DNA from: Myxococcales bacterium
GTDB taxonomy: Bacteria; Myxococcota_A; Polyangia; Palsa-1104
Assembly (NCBI GenBank): GCA_003170275.1
Contig: PNAM01000036.1
Coordinates: 6,846-70,845 of the forward strand
DNA: 64,000 nucleotides
Reading direction: 5' to 3'
The notes under the pieces are model-generated. The model searched no databases. It was not told the origin of the DNA and saw only the letters and a program-made list of their open reading frames with translations. Below, one piece after another: positions 51,609 through 61,086 of the stretch. Positions within the stretch are counted from its first letter, which is position 1; each line of letters begins with the position of its first letter. The translations under genes were made by a program, and so were the position numbers.

Positions 51609-52553
51609 CTAGTTCCTCGCCTGCGTGAGCTTGAGGAAGATCGATTCGAGCTGCGCCGAGCCGACCCCGACGCGCAGCACGTCGACCTCGGCTTGCACCA
51701 GCGCGCGTACCAGCTGCGGCCGCAGCTCGAGCGGCGCGTCGACGCGCAGAAACGCGATGTTGGCCTCTTCGCGCAGCACGCTGGCCGAGCCCACGCCCTG
51801 CACCGCACGCAGCGCGGTCAGCGCCTTCTCCGTCGGCGCGCGCTGCGCCGGCCCGCTGATCTCGATCTCGATCACGCCGCCCGAGCCCTGGCGCTTGGCC
51901 AGCTCGGCCTCGGTGCCCTGGCCGACGATCTCGCCGTTCTGGATCACCAGCAGCCGATCGCAGGTCTGGCTGATCTCGGGCAGGTTGTGGCTCGACAACA
52001 GGATGGTGTGCGCGCCGCGCAGCCCGCGGATCAGCTGGCGCATCTCGACGATCTGCACCGGATCGAGCCCCGAGGTCGGCTCGTCGAGGATGAGCAGCTG
52101 CGGCTGGTGCACGATTGCCTGCGCCAACCCAACGCGCTGGCGGTAGCCGTGCGACAGCTCGGCGATCACCTGGTCGTGCACCTCGACGAGCGCGGTCTTC
52201 TCCTCGACCTCTTTGACGCGCGCCTTGGCGTCGGCCGCCGAGACGCCGCGCAGCTGCGCGACGAACTCGAGGTAACGGTCGACCGTCATCTCGTTGTAGA
52301 GCGGCGGCGTGTCGGGAAGGAAGCCGATCTTCTTCCGGATCTCGTGCGGATCGCGGACCACGTCGTGCCCGTCGATCTTGACCACGCCCGAGGTCGGCAA
52401 CAGCACGCAGCCGAGCACCTTCAGGGTGGTCGACTTTCCGGCGCCGTTGAGCCCGAGGAAGCCGATCACCTCCCCGCGCTCGATGTTGAACGTGAGGTCC
52501 TTGATGGCCGCGCTCGGCCCGTAATACTTGGTCAACCCTTCGACCTGAATCAT
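51609..52553 (-). CDS. ABC transporter ATP-binding protein, GldA-like
   Basis: ATPase of 314 residues: Walker A GLNGAGKS (34-41), signature LSHGYRQR (133-140), Walker B LLILDEP (153-159), switch LSSHNLPE. The C-terminal 90 residues form an extra domain (VIEIEISGPAQRAPTEKAL, LRPQLVRALVQAEVDVLRV) as in NosF/GldA-type ATPases. First gene of the minus-strand ABC group; its upstream region (52554-52641) is shared with divergent apaG. Confidence 0.88.
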   Translation of the reverse strand: MIQVEGLTKYYGPSAAIKDLTFNIERGEVIGFLGLNGAGKSTTLKVLGCVLLPTSGVVKIDGHDVVRDPHEIRKKIGFLPDTPPLYNEMTVDRYLEFVAQLRGVSAADAKARVKEVEEKTALVEVHDQVIAELSHGYRQRVGLAQAIVHQPQLLILDEPTSGLDPVQIVEMRQLIRGLRGAHTILLSSHNLPEISQTCDRLLVIQNGEIVGQGTEAELAKRQGSGGVIEIEISGPAQRAPTEKALTALRAVQGVGSASVLREEANIAFLRVDAPLELRPQLVRALVQAEVDVLRVGVGSAQLESIFLKLTQARN

Positions 52554-52641
52554 GGCGGTAACCTATTCTCATTCCCCAGGTTCGAGTCAAGTGGGTAGTT
52601 GAATTGACGGGGGGGCGGGCGCATGGCAAGTTTCGGGCGCC

Positions 52642-53025
52642 GTGTCGATCGCCATCACCCGCGGGATTCGCGTCTCCGTGAAGAGCTTCTACCTGGCGGA
52701 GCGGTCGGCGCCTGCCTCGAACCAGTACGCGTTCGCGTACACCGTGCGCATCGCCAACGAGGGCGGCGACAACGCGCAGCTGCGTAGCCGGCACTGGGTC
52801 ATCACCGACGGGGACGGCAAGGTGCAGGAGGTGCGCGGCGAGGGCGTGGTGGGCGCGCAGCCGCTGCTCAAGCCCGGGCAGCACTTCGAGTACACCAGCT
52901 GGTGCATGCTGGCCACGCCGCACGGCTCGATGCACGGCACCTACCAGATGGTGACGGAGGAGGGCGACCAGTTCGACGCCACCATCGCGCCATTCCCGCT
53001 GGCGCTCCCGTACTCGCTCAACTGA
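52642..53025 (+). CDS. apaG: ApaG domain protein
   Basis: Protein of 127 residues of the ApaG family (Ig-like beta sandwich). Signature VRGEGVVGAQPLLKPGQHFEYTS and the C-terminal MHGTYQMVTEEGDQFDATIAPFPL fit closely. Linked to magnesium/cobalt resistance and diadenosine tetraphosphate metabolism in E. coli; biochemical role still unclear. Starts with GTG; cytoplasmic. Its stop overlaps the start of the next gene (TGATG). Confidence 0.92.
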   Translation: MSIAITRGIRVSVKSFYLAERSAPASNQYAFAYTVRIANEGGDNAQLRSRHWVITDGDGKVQEVRGEGVVGAQPLLKPGQHFEYTSWCMLATPHGSMHGTYQMVTEEGDQFDATIAPFPLALPYSLN

Positions 53026-53402
53026 TGCGTCACCTGCTGCTGGCGGCGTTGGCTGCGTCGCTGCCCGCGTGCGGCGACCCCGGCCCGGCATGCGACCTCA
53101 CCGGCACCTGGATGGGCTCGCCGGTGATGGGCCAGTTCGTCAACGCGCGCGTCTCGCATACGTTCAACGCCGACGGCACGTACGCTGTGAACCTCAACGA
53201 CGCGACCTTCGACGGCCAGTGGGCGCTCTCCGGCACCCGCCTGACCATCTCGAACGACGGCAGCTGCCCGACCGGCAGCGGAGACGGCGTCTACCAGATG
53301 AATTTCTCCGACTGCATGCACGCGATCCTGGCGCTGGTCTCCGACCCGTGCGCGGGCCGCAGCCAGACCCTCAACGGCGAAGAGATCATCAAACCGTTCT
53401 AG
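53025..53402 (+). CDS. Small lipocalin-like lipoprotein
   Basis: Protein of 125 residues: signal peptide with lipobox-like SLPAC (Cys17), then a small beta-barrel-like domain (CDLTGTWMGSPV, SHTFNADGTYAVNL, FDGQWALSGTRLTISND) resembling lipocalin-type or copper-resistance NlpE-like folds, with two later cysteine pairs. Overlaps the apaG stop by one base. Function unknown. Confidence 0.65.
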   Translation: MRHLLLAALAASLPACGDPGPACDLTGTWMGSPVMGQFVNARVSHTFNADGTYAVNLNDATFDGQWALSGTRLTISNDGSCPTGSGDGVYQMNFSDCMHAILALVSDPCAGRSQTLNGEEIIKPF

Positions 53403-53461
53403 ACACTTTACATGTAATACAAAATATGACATCGTCATCTCCGAGCTTACAGGAGAGGTCG
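53403..53461 (+). promoter_or_regulatory. AT-rich promoter region of the lipase gene
   Basis: Between two plus-strand genes lies a 59-base stretch that is clearly AT-richer than its surroundings (TTTACATGTAATACAAAATA, 53407-53426), including a TACATGTA palindrome (53409-53416) and a TTTACA -35-like box, then AGGAGAGG before the ATG at 53462. The low GC in a GC-rich genome suggests an independent promoter; exact boxes are uncertain. Confidence 0.4.
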
Positions 53462-54253
53462 ATGGGAAAAAATCTCGAGCTCGCGATCGGCGTCCTCAAC
53501 GGCGTGCTGGGGGACTACCTCGAGCGCACCGACAACGGCCTGGCGATGCCGATGGAGCTGGTTCACAGGGGAAAGGCCGGCCCGCGCGTGGTGCTGCTGG
53601 TCCACGGCCTGGGGTGCACCGAGAGCATCTGGACCTTTCCGAACGGCGACGACTACGGCGCGCTGCTCGCCAGGGACCTCGGCTACTCGCCGGTCTACGT
53701 GCGCTTCAACAGCGGGCTGGCGATCGAGGAGAACGGCGCCGCCCTGGCGCGGCTGCTCGAGACGCTGTGCGCGACCCATCCGGTGCCGGTCGAAGAGATC
53801 CTGCTGCTCGGCTACAGCCTGGGCGGGCTGGTGGTGCGAAACGCGTGTCGGGTCGCGCGCCGGGAGGGTCACGGCTGGCTCGGGCGGGTGCGCCGCGCGA
53901 TCTACGTGGCCACGCCGCACCGTGGCGCGCCGCTCGAACGGCTGGGGCGGAGCGTCGCGCGGCTGCTGCTCGCCAGCGGTGATCCCTATGCGCGACTGGC
54001 GGCCGACATCGGCAACCTTCGCTCCAGCGGCGTCAAGGATCTCGGCGACGGCGATCCCATCCCGTTGCTCCGGCAGATCCGGCACTACCTGATCGCCGGC
54101 ACCAGCGACGCGATGGTGCCGGTGCCGAGCGCGTCCGACGCGTGGAAGTCCGGCCCCGTCAAAGTGCTCGAAGGCGTTGGGCACGTCGAGCTCGCGCATC
54201 ACCCGGACGTCTACACGCAGATTCGCGCGTGGTGCGAGGAGTCGTCGTCATGA
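53462..54253 (+). CDS. Alpha/beta hydrolase, lipase/PGAP1-like
   Basis: Hydrolase of 263 residues. Oxyanion-loop motif LLVHGLG (45-51), nucleophile Ser119 in GYSLGG, Asp216 (GTSDAMVPV) and His241 (GVGHVEL) form the expected triad. The TPHRGAP segment after the nucleophile helix is typical of PGAP1/LipA-like lipases. No signal peptide. AGGAGAGG precedes the ATG. Overlaps by four bases a small gene that may encode a partner. Substrate probably an ester or phospholipid; not determined. Confidence 0.85.
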   Translation: MGKNLELAIGVLNGVLGDYLERTDNGLAMPMELVHRGKAGPRVVLLVHGLGCTESIWTFPNGDDYGALLARDLGYSPVYVRFNSGLAIEENGAALARLLETLCATHPVPVEEILLLGYSLGGLVVRNACRVARREGHGWLGRVRRAIYVATPHRGAPLERLGRSVARLLLASGDPYARLAADIGNLRSSGVKDLGDGDPIPLLRQIRHYLIAGTSDAMVPVPSASDAWKSGPVKVLEGVGHVELAHHPDVYTQIRAWCEESSS

Positions 54254-54502
54254 ACGCGCTCGATCGATGGCGCGGGCTCAAGGCGCTCGCGCAAGCCGCC
54301 GTGGAGAACGCGTCCAGCGCGATCGAGCGCGTCCAGAAGGACACCGCGCGGCGCCCCTACGCGATCCTGGAGCTGCTCCCGCCGATCGGCGGCCCAACGC
54401 GTGGCATCCATCTGGTCCACGACGCGGTCGTGACCAGCGTGCACGGCACCATCCGCCTCACCACCCGCGCCGTCGGCGAGACCCTCGACGTGGTCTTCGA
54501 CG

Positions 54503-54528
<26 letters not shown>
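54250..54528 (+). CDS. Small protein coupled to the lipase
   Basis: Protein of 92 residues, helical and without signal peptide. The segment GIHLVHDAVVTSVHGTIRL followed by TTRAVGETLDVVF resembles the N-terminal extension found ahead of the catalytic domain in larger bacterial alpha/beta hydrolases, so this may be a separated lipase subunit; that is an inference. Start overlaps the lipase stop (ATGA); 3' end overlaps the convergent metallophosphoesterase gene by 26 bases. Confidence 0.65.
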
Positions 54529-55696
<1,168 letters not shown>

Positions 55697-55787
55697 TATG
55701 TGAAGGATAGGATGCGCCGGCAGGGGGTGTCGATGCTGACGCGGCGCGGCGTGGATCTCCGTCGGAGAACCTGATAGTCATCGCGGC

Positions 55788-56837
55788 ATGGGAACGATTG
55801 TTCGCGGGTCGGGGTTTGTCGTCGGTGAGCACACTGTGAAGAACGAGCAGTTGGCGCGCGTGATGGACACGTCCGACGATTGGATCCGCGAGCGGTCGGG
55901 CATCGAGCAGCGCTACTACGTCAAGGACGGGACGACCACGTCCGACCTCGGCGTGCGGGCGGCCCGGCTGGCGATGGAGCAGGCGGGCGTGGGCGCGGGC
56001 GACATCGACTACGTGGTGTTCGCGACCATGACGCCCGACTACCAGTTCCCGGGCTGCGGCGTGCTGCTGCAGTCCAAGCTCGGCCTCGGCAACATCCCGA
56101 CGCTCGACATCCGCCAGCAGTGCACCGGCTTCATCTACGGGCTGCAGGTCGCCGACGCGCTGTTGCGTGCCGGCGCCGCCAAGCGCCTCTTGCTGGTCGG
56201 CGCCGAGGTCCACTCCGGCTACATGCCGTGGAAGGATCACGGGATCGTGTTCGGCACCTCCGACGCCACGGTCACCGACGAGGAGCGCGCGTTCAATACG
56301 AAATATCGCGATCGCACGGTGCTGTTCGGCGACGCGGGCGGCGCGGTGGTGCTCGAGCGCACCGACGAGGATCGCGGCCTGCTCGCGGTCAAGCTGCACT
56401 CCGACGGCTCGTACGCCGAGAAGCTGTACGTGCCGTCCGGCTTCGCCTGGCGGCCGTACGTGACCGAGGCGATGGTGCGCGAAGGGCGCCACATTCCGGA
56501 GATGGACGGGCGCCAGGTGTTCCGCATGGCGGTCACCAAGATGCCCGAGATCGTGCACGAGATCCTCGCGGCGAACGGCCTGTCGATCGACGACGTGTCG
56601 CTGTTGATCGCGCACCAGGCCAACCTGCGCATCAACGAATCGGTGCAGAAGACGCTCGGGCTGCCCGACTCGCGCGTCTACAACAATATCCAGAAATACG
56701 GCAACACCACCGCGGCGACCATTCCGATCGCGTACGACGAGTGCCGTCGCGCCGGGCGGGTCAAGCCGGGCGACCTGGTGTGTTTCGTCGGCCTCGGCGC
56801 GGGCTTCCATTGGGGCGCCGCGCTGCTTCGAGAGTGA
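55788..56837 (+). CDS. fabH: 3-oxoacyl-ACP synthase III family protein
   Basis: Condensing enzyme of 349 residues of the KAS III family, which starts fatty-acid chains or joins acyl groups in secondary pathways. Catalytic triad Cys112 (RQQCTGF), His276 (AHQANLRI), Asn306 (QKYGNTTAA). An insertion around residues 140-175 (WKDHGIVFGTSDATVTDEE) makes it longer than the 317-residue E. coli FabH and closer to OleA/KAS III relatives. No fatty-acid genes adjoin, so the physiological role is open. No ribosome-binding site is evident before the ATG. Its stop is two bases from the convergent next gene. Confidence 0.88.
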   Translation: MGTIVRGSGFVVGEHTVKNEQLARVMDTSDDWIRERSGIEQRYYVKDGTTTSDLGVRAARLAMEQAGVGAGDIDYVVFATMTPDYQFPGCGVLLQSKLGLGNIPTLDIRQQCTGFIYGLQVADALLRAGAAKRLLLVGAEVHSGYMPWKDHGIVFGTSDATVTDEERAFNTKYRDRTVLFGDAGGAVVLERTDEDRGLLAVKLHSDGSYAEKLYVPSGFAWRPYVTEAMVREGRHIPEMDGRQVFRMAVTKMPEIVHEILAANGLSIDDVSLLIAHQANLRINESVQKTLGLPDSRVYNNIQKYGNTTAATIPIAYDECRRAGRVKPGDLVCFVGLGAGFHWGAALLRE

Positions 56838-56839
56838 TA

Positions 56840-57544
56840 TTAGCGAATCTGGTAGTCGAGCGTCTGACGCTGACCCTGGCGCTCGAGCTCGACCGACAGG
56901 TTCGTGGCGTTGCGCAGCTGCGCCAGGAGCTGCAGCATCTCGTCGACGCCCGCGAGCGGCACGTGGTTGACCGCGCGCACGCGATCGCCGGAGCGCAGCC
57001 CGAGCTGAAACAGCGGCGAGTCGGGGCGCACGGCGAGCAGCGCCAGCCCGCCGCCCGTCGCCGGCGCCACCCGCACGGTCGCCGCGAGCGCGCCCGGATC
57101 GGCGAGCACGCGCTGGACCAGCGCGCGATCGACCTGACAGTGACCGGCGCTGCACGCGATGCCGGTGGGCGCTCCAGCCGGCGGTGGCTGCGATGGTGGT
57201 GGCGCGCCGTCCAGGCCTTCGAGTGCGAGCACCTCCAGCCGCTCGCCGACGCGCAGCTCGACGCGACGGGCGCCGATGCGCACGAGCTCCGCGCCGCCCA
57301 CGCTCGATCCGCGGGCGTACATGCGCGGCACGTGATCCGCCGTCGACAGGATCACCGCCACGGACCAGCGCTCATCGCTCGGGCAGCGCATCGTCGACAC
57401 CAGCTCCAGCGGCAAGCTCGTGCGCACCCCGGCCCCGCCCGCCGTCGCCCCCCGCTCACACCCCGAGCAAAAAATATTTCGCCCGACGATCGTCTCGACA
57501 GCCTTCGCATTCGCAAACACCGCCAACACCACGAGCCACTGCAT
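56840..57544 (-). CDS. GspC-like PDZ protein
   Basis: Protein of 234 residues resembling type II secretion GspC: an N-terminal hydrophobic segment followed by VETIVGRNIF (compare the xARNLF motif of GspC), a beta-rich homology region (RTSLPLELVSTM, WSVAVILSTADHV), a Pro linker, and a C-terminal PDZ domain (about 160-230: GGLALLAVRPDSPLFQLGLRSGDRVRAVNHVPLAG). Unlike usual GspC it has cysteines near the anchor (Cys26, Cys29), Cys54, and a Cys131/Cys136 pair. No other type II secretion gene is in the window. It could be an orphan GspC or an unrelated periplasmic PDZ protein. Confidence 0.65.
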   Translation of the reverse strand: MQWLVVLAVFANAKAVETIVGRNIFCSGCERGATAGGAGVRTSLPLELVSTMRCPSDERWSVAVILSTADHVPRMYARGSSVGGAELVRIGARRVELRVGERLEVLALEGLDGAPPPSQPPPAGAPTGIACSAGHCQVDRALVQRVLADPGALAATVRVAPATGGGLALLAVRPDSPLFQLGLRSGDRVRAVNHVPLAGVDEMLQLLAQLRNATNLSVELERQGQRQTLDYQIR

Positions 57545-57600
57545 ACCAACCCAACGTCGCCCCGCCCCCTCTATTCCCTTCGCAGCTTACGACCCCGGGG

Positions 57601-58398
57601 TCATAACTTGTCGTCGAAGAGGCGCTTGCGGGCGGCTTGCGAGATCTGGCTGCGCACGCCGAGGCCTTTGGCGAGCTGGCGCAGATCGGATGGCTGGAGC
57701 TTGCCGATCATCTCGATCGCGGTGCGCAGCGGCGTGCGCGGGTTGCGCGCGAGCGCCAGCGCGATCTGCGCCGAGGAGCCGTAGCTCGGGTGCTCGGAGA
57801 TCGCCTCGGCCGCGTCGGGCGCGAGGTGCGACGTGCGCGCCAGCGCCGTGATCTCGTCGAGCGAGGCCTTCGGGTTGCGCACGATCGACGCCTGCACCAC
57901 GCCGGCGCGCTCCTTCATGAGGATCTGCCGCTCCTCGCGGTTGCCGTGCAGCGCCATCTGCACCTTCTCGCTCACGCTCATCGCCGCCACCTTGCGATCG
58001 AGCGTCAGCGGCACGCCTGCGACGACGGCGCGCGGCCTTTCCGTGGGAGCTGGGGGAGCTGCCGGAGCCGCGCCGCCAATCAGCCGCACGCTGCGGTGCG
58101 CGGTGGGCGCCTGATCGTCGACGCCGGCGCAGGTGAGCGCCACCTCGGTGGCCAGCGCCTGGCGCGCCTCGGCGGCGATCTCGACGCACACCGAGTCGGA
58201 CGTCGCCACCGTCAGCCGCGACGGCACCGAAATCGGCGGCACGCCGTCGACGATCAGCACCAGCGCCACCTCCGCCAGCGGCGGCAGCCCCTCTCCCCCA
58301 TTCACCTTGACGAACAACCCACCGACCGTGATCTGCGTGCGAAAATCGTGCAGTAGCCCGGCCGGGCTTTCGTAGGTGACCTCGATCGTCAGCCCCAC
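57601..58398 (-). CDS. PilZ-like plus helical-repeat protein
   Basis: Protein of 265 residues. Residues 1-80 form a beta domain starting VTYESPAGLLHDFRTQITVGG, with the GGLFVKVNGGEGLPPLAEV stretch seen in PilZ-type (TIGR02266-like) domains of Deltaproteobacteria, though the RxxxR c-di-GMP motif is absent. Residues 138-265 form a helical repeat: SVSEKVQMALHGNREERQIL, ASIVRNPKASLDEITALAR, IALALARNPRTPLRTAIEMI, common in Myxococcota signalling proteins. Starts with GTG, divergent from the VWA gene with 23 bases between. Cytoplasmic. Confidence 0.65.
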   Translation of the reverse strand: MGLTIEVTYESPAGLLHDFRTQITVGGLFVKVNGGEGLPPLAEVALVLIVDGVPPISVPSRLTVATSDSVCVEIAAEARQALATEVALTCAGVDDQAPTAHRSVRLIGGAAPAAPPAPTERPRAVVAGVPLTLDRKVAAMSVSEKVQMALHGNREERQILMKERAGVVQASIVRNPKASLDEITALARTSHLAPDAAEAISEHPSYGSSAQIALALARNPRTPLRTAIEMIGKLQPSDLRQLAKGLGVRSQISQAARKRLFDDKL

Positions 58399-58421
58399 AT
58401 CCCCATGTTACCATCGAGCGC

Positions 58422-59411
58422 ATGCGCAAGGCGTTCCTCGTCGGATTGTTCGTCTTCACCTGGGCTTGGGCCGCGCGCCCCGCGCAGGCGGACAACTGCG
58501 AGTCGAACCTGATGATCGTCCTCGATCGCAGCTGCTCGATGAACATGCCGCCCAAGCCCGGCGGCGCGCGCACCAAGTGGCAGATCGCCGTCGACGCGAT
58601 CAACAAGCTGACCACCAAGTACGCCGGCAAGCTCGACTTCGGACTGATCATGTTCCCCGATCAGACCGGCGACAGCTGTCTGCAAGACGGCCCGATCTAC
58701 GCCAACGTCGGCGTCGGCCACGAAGCGATGATCAACGCGACCCTCGCCGTCACAAAGCCCAACAATCCGTGCACCACGCCGATCAAGCCCGCGTTCGACC
58801 AGGTCTCGAAGGATCCGCAGTACACCGCCCAGTACGACGGCACCGGGCCGCGCTCGTTCGTGCTGTTCATCAGCGACGGGCAGCAGACCTGCGGAGGGAA
58901 CGACGCGCAGATCGCCGGCTCGATCACCATGCTGTTCGGCAAGGGCTATCCGAGCTACATCGTCGGATTCGGCGGGCAGACCGACCCGGTCGCGCTGACC
59001 ATGTACTCGACGGCAGGCGGCGTGCCGCGCAAGCCGGCCCTGAGCGACGGCGGCGCGCAGAACTACTTCCAGGCCGACGACGAGGCGGCGCTCGACGACG
59101 CGCTCGATCAGATCGGCGGCGCGGTCCTCGGCGCGGGTGAGTTCGTGACCTGCCCGGGCATCCCGTGTCCCGACGGGCGCTGCTTCCAGCCCGGCGTCTC
59201 GTGCGTGATGGGCACCTGCGTGGCGCCGGCTCCCGACGGTGGCGGCAGCGGCGCGCTCGATGGCGGCGGCAACGGCGGCAACGGCGGCACGGGCGCCGGC
59301 GGCTGCGGCTGTCGCATCGGCGGCGCCGGCACCTCGGGTTGCGCGCTGTTGCTCGCGCTCGCGCTCGGCTTCGCGTGGCAGCTGCGCCGTCGTCTTCGTT
59401 CGCGGCCGTGA
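58422..59411 (+). CDS. Secreted von Willebrand A protein with MYXO-CTERM-like tail
   Basis: Protein of 329 residues: signal peptide (to about residue 23), VWA domain with near-complete metal-ion adhesion site (DRSCS, Asp35/Ser37/Ser39; ISDGQQTCGG later), then Cys-rich and Gly/Asn-rich low-complexity linker, and a C-terminal GGCGCRIGG-hydrophobic helix-RRRLRSR tail. That tripartite tail is a MYXO-CTERM sorting signal, by which Myxococcota proteins are processed and displayed on the surface. Overlaps the ABC ATPase gene by four bases (GTGA). Likely adhesion or protein-protein contact. Confidence 0.85.
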   Translation: MRKAFLVGLFVFTWAWAARPAQADNCESNLMIVLDRSCSMNMPPKPGGARTKWQIAVDAINKLTTKYAGKLDFGLIMFPDQTGDSCLQDGPIYANVGVGHEAMINATLAVTKPNNPCTTPIKPAFDQVSKDPQYTAQYDGTGPRSFVLFISDGQQTCGGNDAQIAGSITMLFGKGYPSYIVGFGGQTDPVALTMYSTAGGVPRKPALSDGGAQNYFQADDEAALDDALDQIGGAVLGAGEFVTCPGIPCPDGRCFQPGVSCVMGTCVAPAPDGGGSGALDGGGNGGNGGTGAGGCGCRIGGAGTSGCALLLALALGFAWQLRRRLRSRP

Positions 59412-60151
59412 GCACCGCACCGCCCGCCATCGAGGTCGACGGCCTCGACTTCCGCTACCCCGGCGACGGCGCCGAGCAACCGCGCGTGCTCGACGGCGTC
59501 CAGTTGACGGTGCCCGCGGGTGCGCGCTGTCTGCTGGTCGGCGCAAACGGCGCCGGCAAGACCACGCTCCTGCACGTGCTCGCCGGCCGCTATCTCGTCG
59601 CCCCGTCGCAGGTGCGCGTGCTCGCGCGCCCGGCGTTCCACGACACCTCGCTCGCGCATCGGGTCGCGTTCCTCGGCGGAAAGTTTCCGTTCGATGTCGA
59701 CGTCGCGGTGCACGAGGTGCTCGCGCGCCAGCCCGACGTCGAGCCCGCGCGCCGCGATCGCCTGCTCGCCATCCTCGGCGTCGATCCGAAATGGCGCATG
59801 CACCGCGTCTCCGATGGCCAGCGCCGCCGCGTCCAGATCCTGTTGGGCCTGCTCCGTCCGAGCGAGCTCCTCCTGCTCGACGAGGTGACCACCGATCTCG
59901 ACGTGATCGCGCGCGCCGATCTGCTGGCCTTCCTGCGCGACGAGAGCCAGGCGCAAGGCCTGACCATCCTCTACGCCACGCACATCTTCGACGGCCTCGA
60001 CGTGTGGGCCACGCACGTCGCCCACCTCGCGCACGGACGCATCCGCTCGCTGCAACCCATCGATCAGATCCCCGAGCTCGCGCGGCTGCGCGCGGCAGGC
60101 GCTTCGTCCCCGCTCTTGCGGCTGGTCGAGGGTTGGCTGCGGGAACTTTAG
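59408..60151 (+). CDS. CAF16-like soluble ABC ATPase
   Basis: ATPase of 247 residues: Walker A GANGAGKT (45-52), variant signature VSDGQRRRVQ (134-143), Walker B LLLLDEV (154-160) and YATHIFDGLDVWATHVAHL. The SDGQRRR signature and THIFDGLxxWxTH string match the CAF16/ABCI family known from eukaryotes and some bacteria, which lacks its own permease. GTG start inside the VWA stop. No permease gene beside it. Role unknown. Confidence 0.85.
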   Translation: MSTAPPAIEVDGLDFRYPGDGAEQPRVLDGVQLTVPAGARCLLVGANGAGKTTLLHVLAGRYLVAPSQVRVLARPAFHDTSLAHRVAFLGGKFPFDVDVAVHEVLARQPDVEPARRDRLLAILGVDPKWRMHRVSDGQRRRVQILLGLLRPSELLLLDEVTTDLDVIARADLLAFLRDESQAQGLTILYATHIFDGLDVWATHVAHLAHGRIRSLQPIDQIPELARLRAAGASSPLLRLVEGWLREL

Positions 60152-60175
60152 CGCGGGTCCGTTGTCTCAACGGGC

Positions 60176-60538
60176 ATGAGCGAAATCATTCACGAAGCCG
60201 GTTGGCCGATCTACCCCGTGCTCCTCCTCAGCGGCATCGCGCTGCTGCTCAGCGTGCGCCACGCGCTGGTCCCACAGCGCAGCCTTCAGCCGCTGATCGT
60301 CGGCTTCATCGCCGCGACGATCGCCATGGGCTGCCTCGGGACCGCGCTCGGGGTGCAGCACTCGATCGGCGCCATCCGCGAGGTCGCGCCCGAGATGCGC
60401 TGGATCTTCCTGGTCGGCCTCGGCGAGTCGCTCAACAATTTCTCCGCCTCGCTGTTCCTCGCGCTGCCCGCCATCCTCGCCGCCGCGATCGGCTCGTGGA
60501 AGATGGCGCGCCGCATCGAAGCGATCGACGCCCGCTAG
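60176..60538 (+). CDS. Small membrane protein, ExbB/MotA-like
   Basis: Protein of 120 residues with three membrane helices (about 11-28, 38-58, 90-108). The order of helices and the GLGESLNNFSASLFLALPAILAAAIG segment recall the last two helices of MotA/TolQ/ExbB proton channels, but the protein is too short for a full member. It follows the CAF16-like ATPase by 24 bases and might be its membrane partner; this is speculation. Start chosen at the ATG after the basic gap. Confidence 0.6.
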   Translation: MSEIIHEAGWPIYPVLLLSGIALLLSVRHALVPQRSLQPLIVGFIAATIAMGCLGTALGVQHSIGAIREVAPEMRWIFLVGLGESLNNFSASLFLALPAILAAAIGSWKMARRIEAIDAR

Positions 60539-60547
60539 CCCAGCCGG

Positions 60548-60997
60548 TCAGCTGTTCTGCTGGGCCATGAGTAGCTGCGCGATGGCCGTGCAGTACAAGA
60601 GAAAGCCGGCCACGAACAGGAGCTGCGAGACCGCCAGGTAGCGCGACTTCTGGTTGCGCACCGCGATCGCGTTCTCGATGGTGGACTGGGGATCGTCGGT
60701 GACGACCTGCGTGAGCCACTTGAGCCGCAACACGCCGACGATCGAGACCGCCGCCGCCGCCAGCACCACGAAGATGCCGGCCGAGATCGACAGCCGCGCC
60801 AGAAAGCTGGTCTGCGCGATCGCCCTCCCTGAGAAGCCGGTCACCGTGATCACGATCCCGCACAGCGACAGGAGCACCTGCGTGCGCAGCACCACCACGC
60901 CGAGCTGCCGCTCGATCACTTGCAGCGCCTGAAAATGATCGTCGCGCGCTAGCTTGAGGATGCGAGCCGCCTCGTCACGCGCAGCAGGATTCGCCAT
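60548..60997 (-). CDS. Small membrane protein of unknown function
   Basis: Protein of 149 residues: an N-terminal amphipathic helix (AARDEAARILKLARDDHFQAL), two membrane helices (about 41-60 and 73-95), a charged middle (VTDDPQSTIENAIAVRNQKS) and a third helix (about 122-142). Helical hairpin layout as in DUF2721-type proteins, not assigned. The ATG at 60997 is taken; an upstream ATG at 61027 would add ten residues, and neither has a clear ribosome-binding site. Converges with the previous gene. Confidence 0.6.
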   Translation of the reverse strand: MANPAARDEAARILKLARDDHFQALQVIERQLGVVVLRTQVLLSLCGIVITVTGFSGRAIAQTSFLARLSISAGIFVVLAAAAVSIVGVLRLKWLTQVVTDDPQSTIENAIAVRNQKSRYLAVSQLLFVAGFLLYCTAIAQLLMAQQNS

Positions 60998-61026
60998 CCA
61001 TCGATCATAGCGTGTTAGTCCGCGCA

Positions 61027-61086
61027 AACGTGAACGTGAAGGTGGAGGTCAGCGCGAGCGCGAGCGTGGACGTGAACGCGAACGAA
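61027..61086. repeat. Degenerate hexanucleotide repeat across a stop codon
   Basis: Ten consecutive six-base units of consensus RRCGYG (AACGTG, AACGTG, AAGGTG, GAGGTC, AGCGCG, AGCGCG, AGCGTG, GACGTG, AACGCG, AACGAA). The distal half codes, on the minus strand, for the Arg/Ser-rich last residues of the M15 peptidase, and the stop codon (61049-61051) lies within the array. Confidence 0.7.

Noticed and set aside
57591..57602. 12-bp palindrome GACCCCGGGGTC at a stop codon
   Set aside because: No loop, no T run and GC-rich sequence make chance likely; not called as operator or terminator.
59239..59310. Gly/Asn-coding low-complexity stretch as a mobile or satellite repeat
   Set aside because: It is the linker before the MYXO-CTERM-like tail of the VWA protein and remains in frame.
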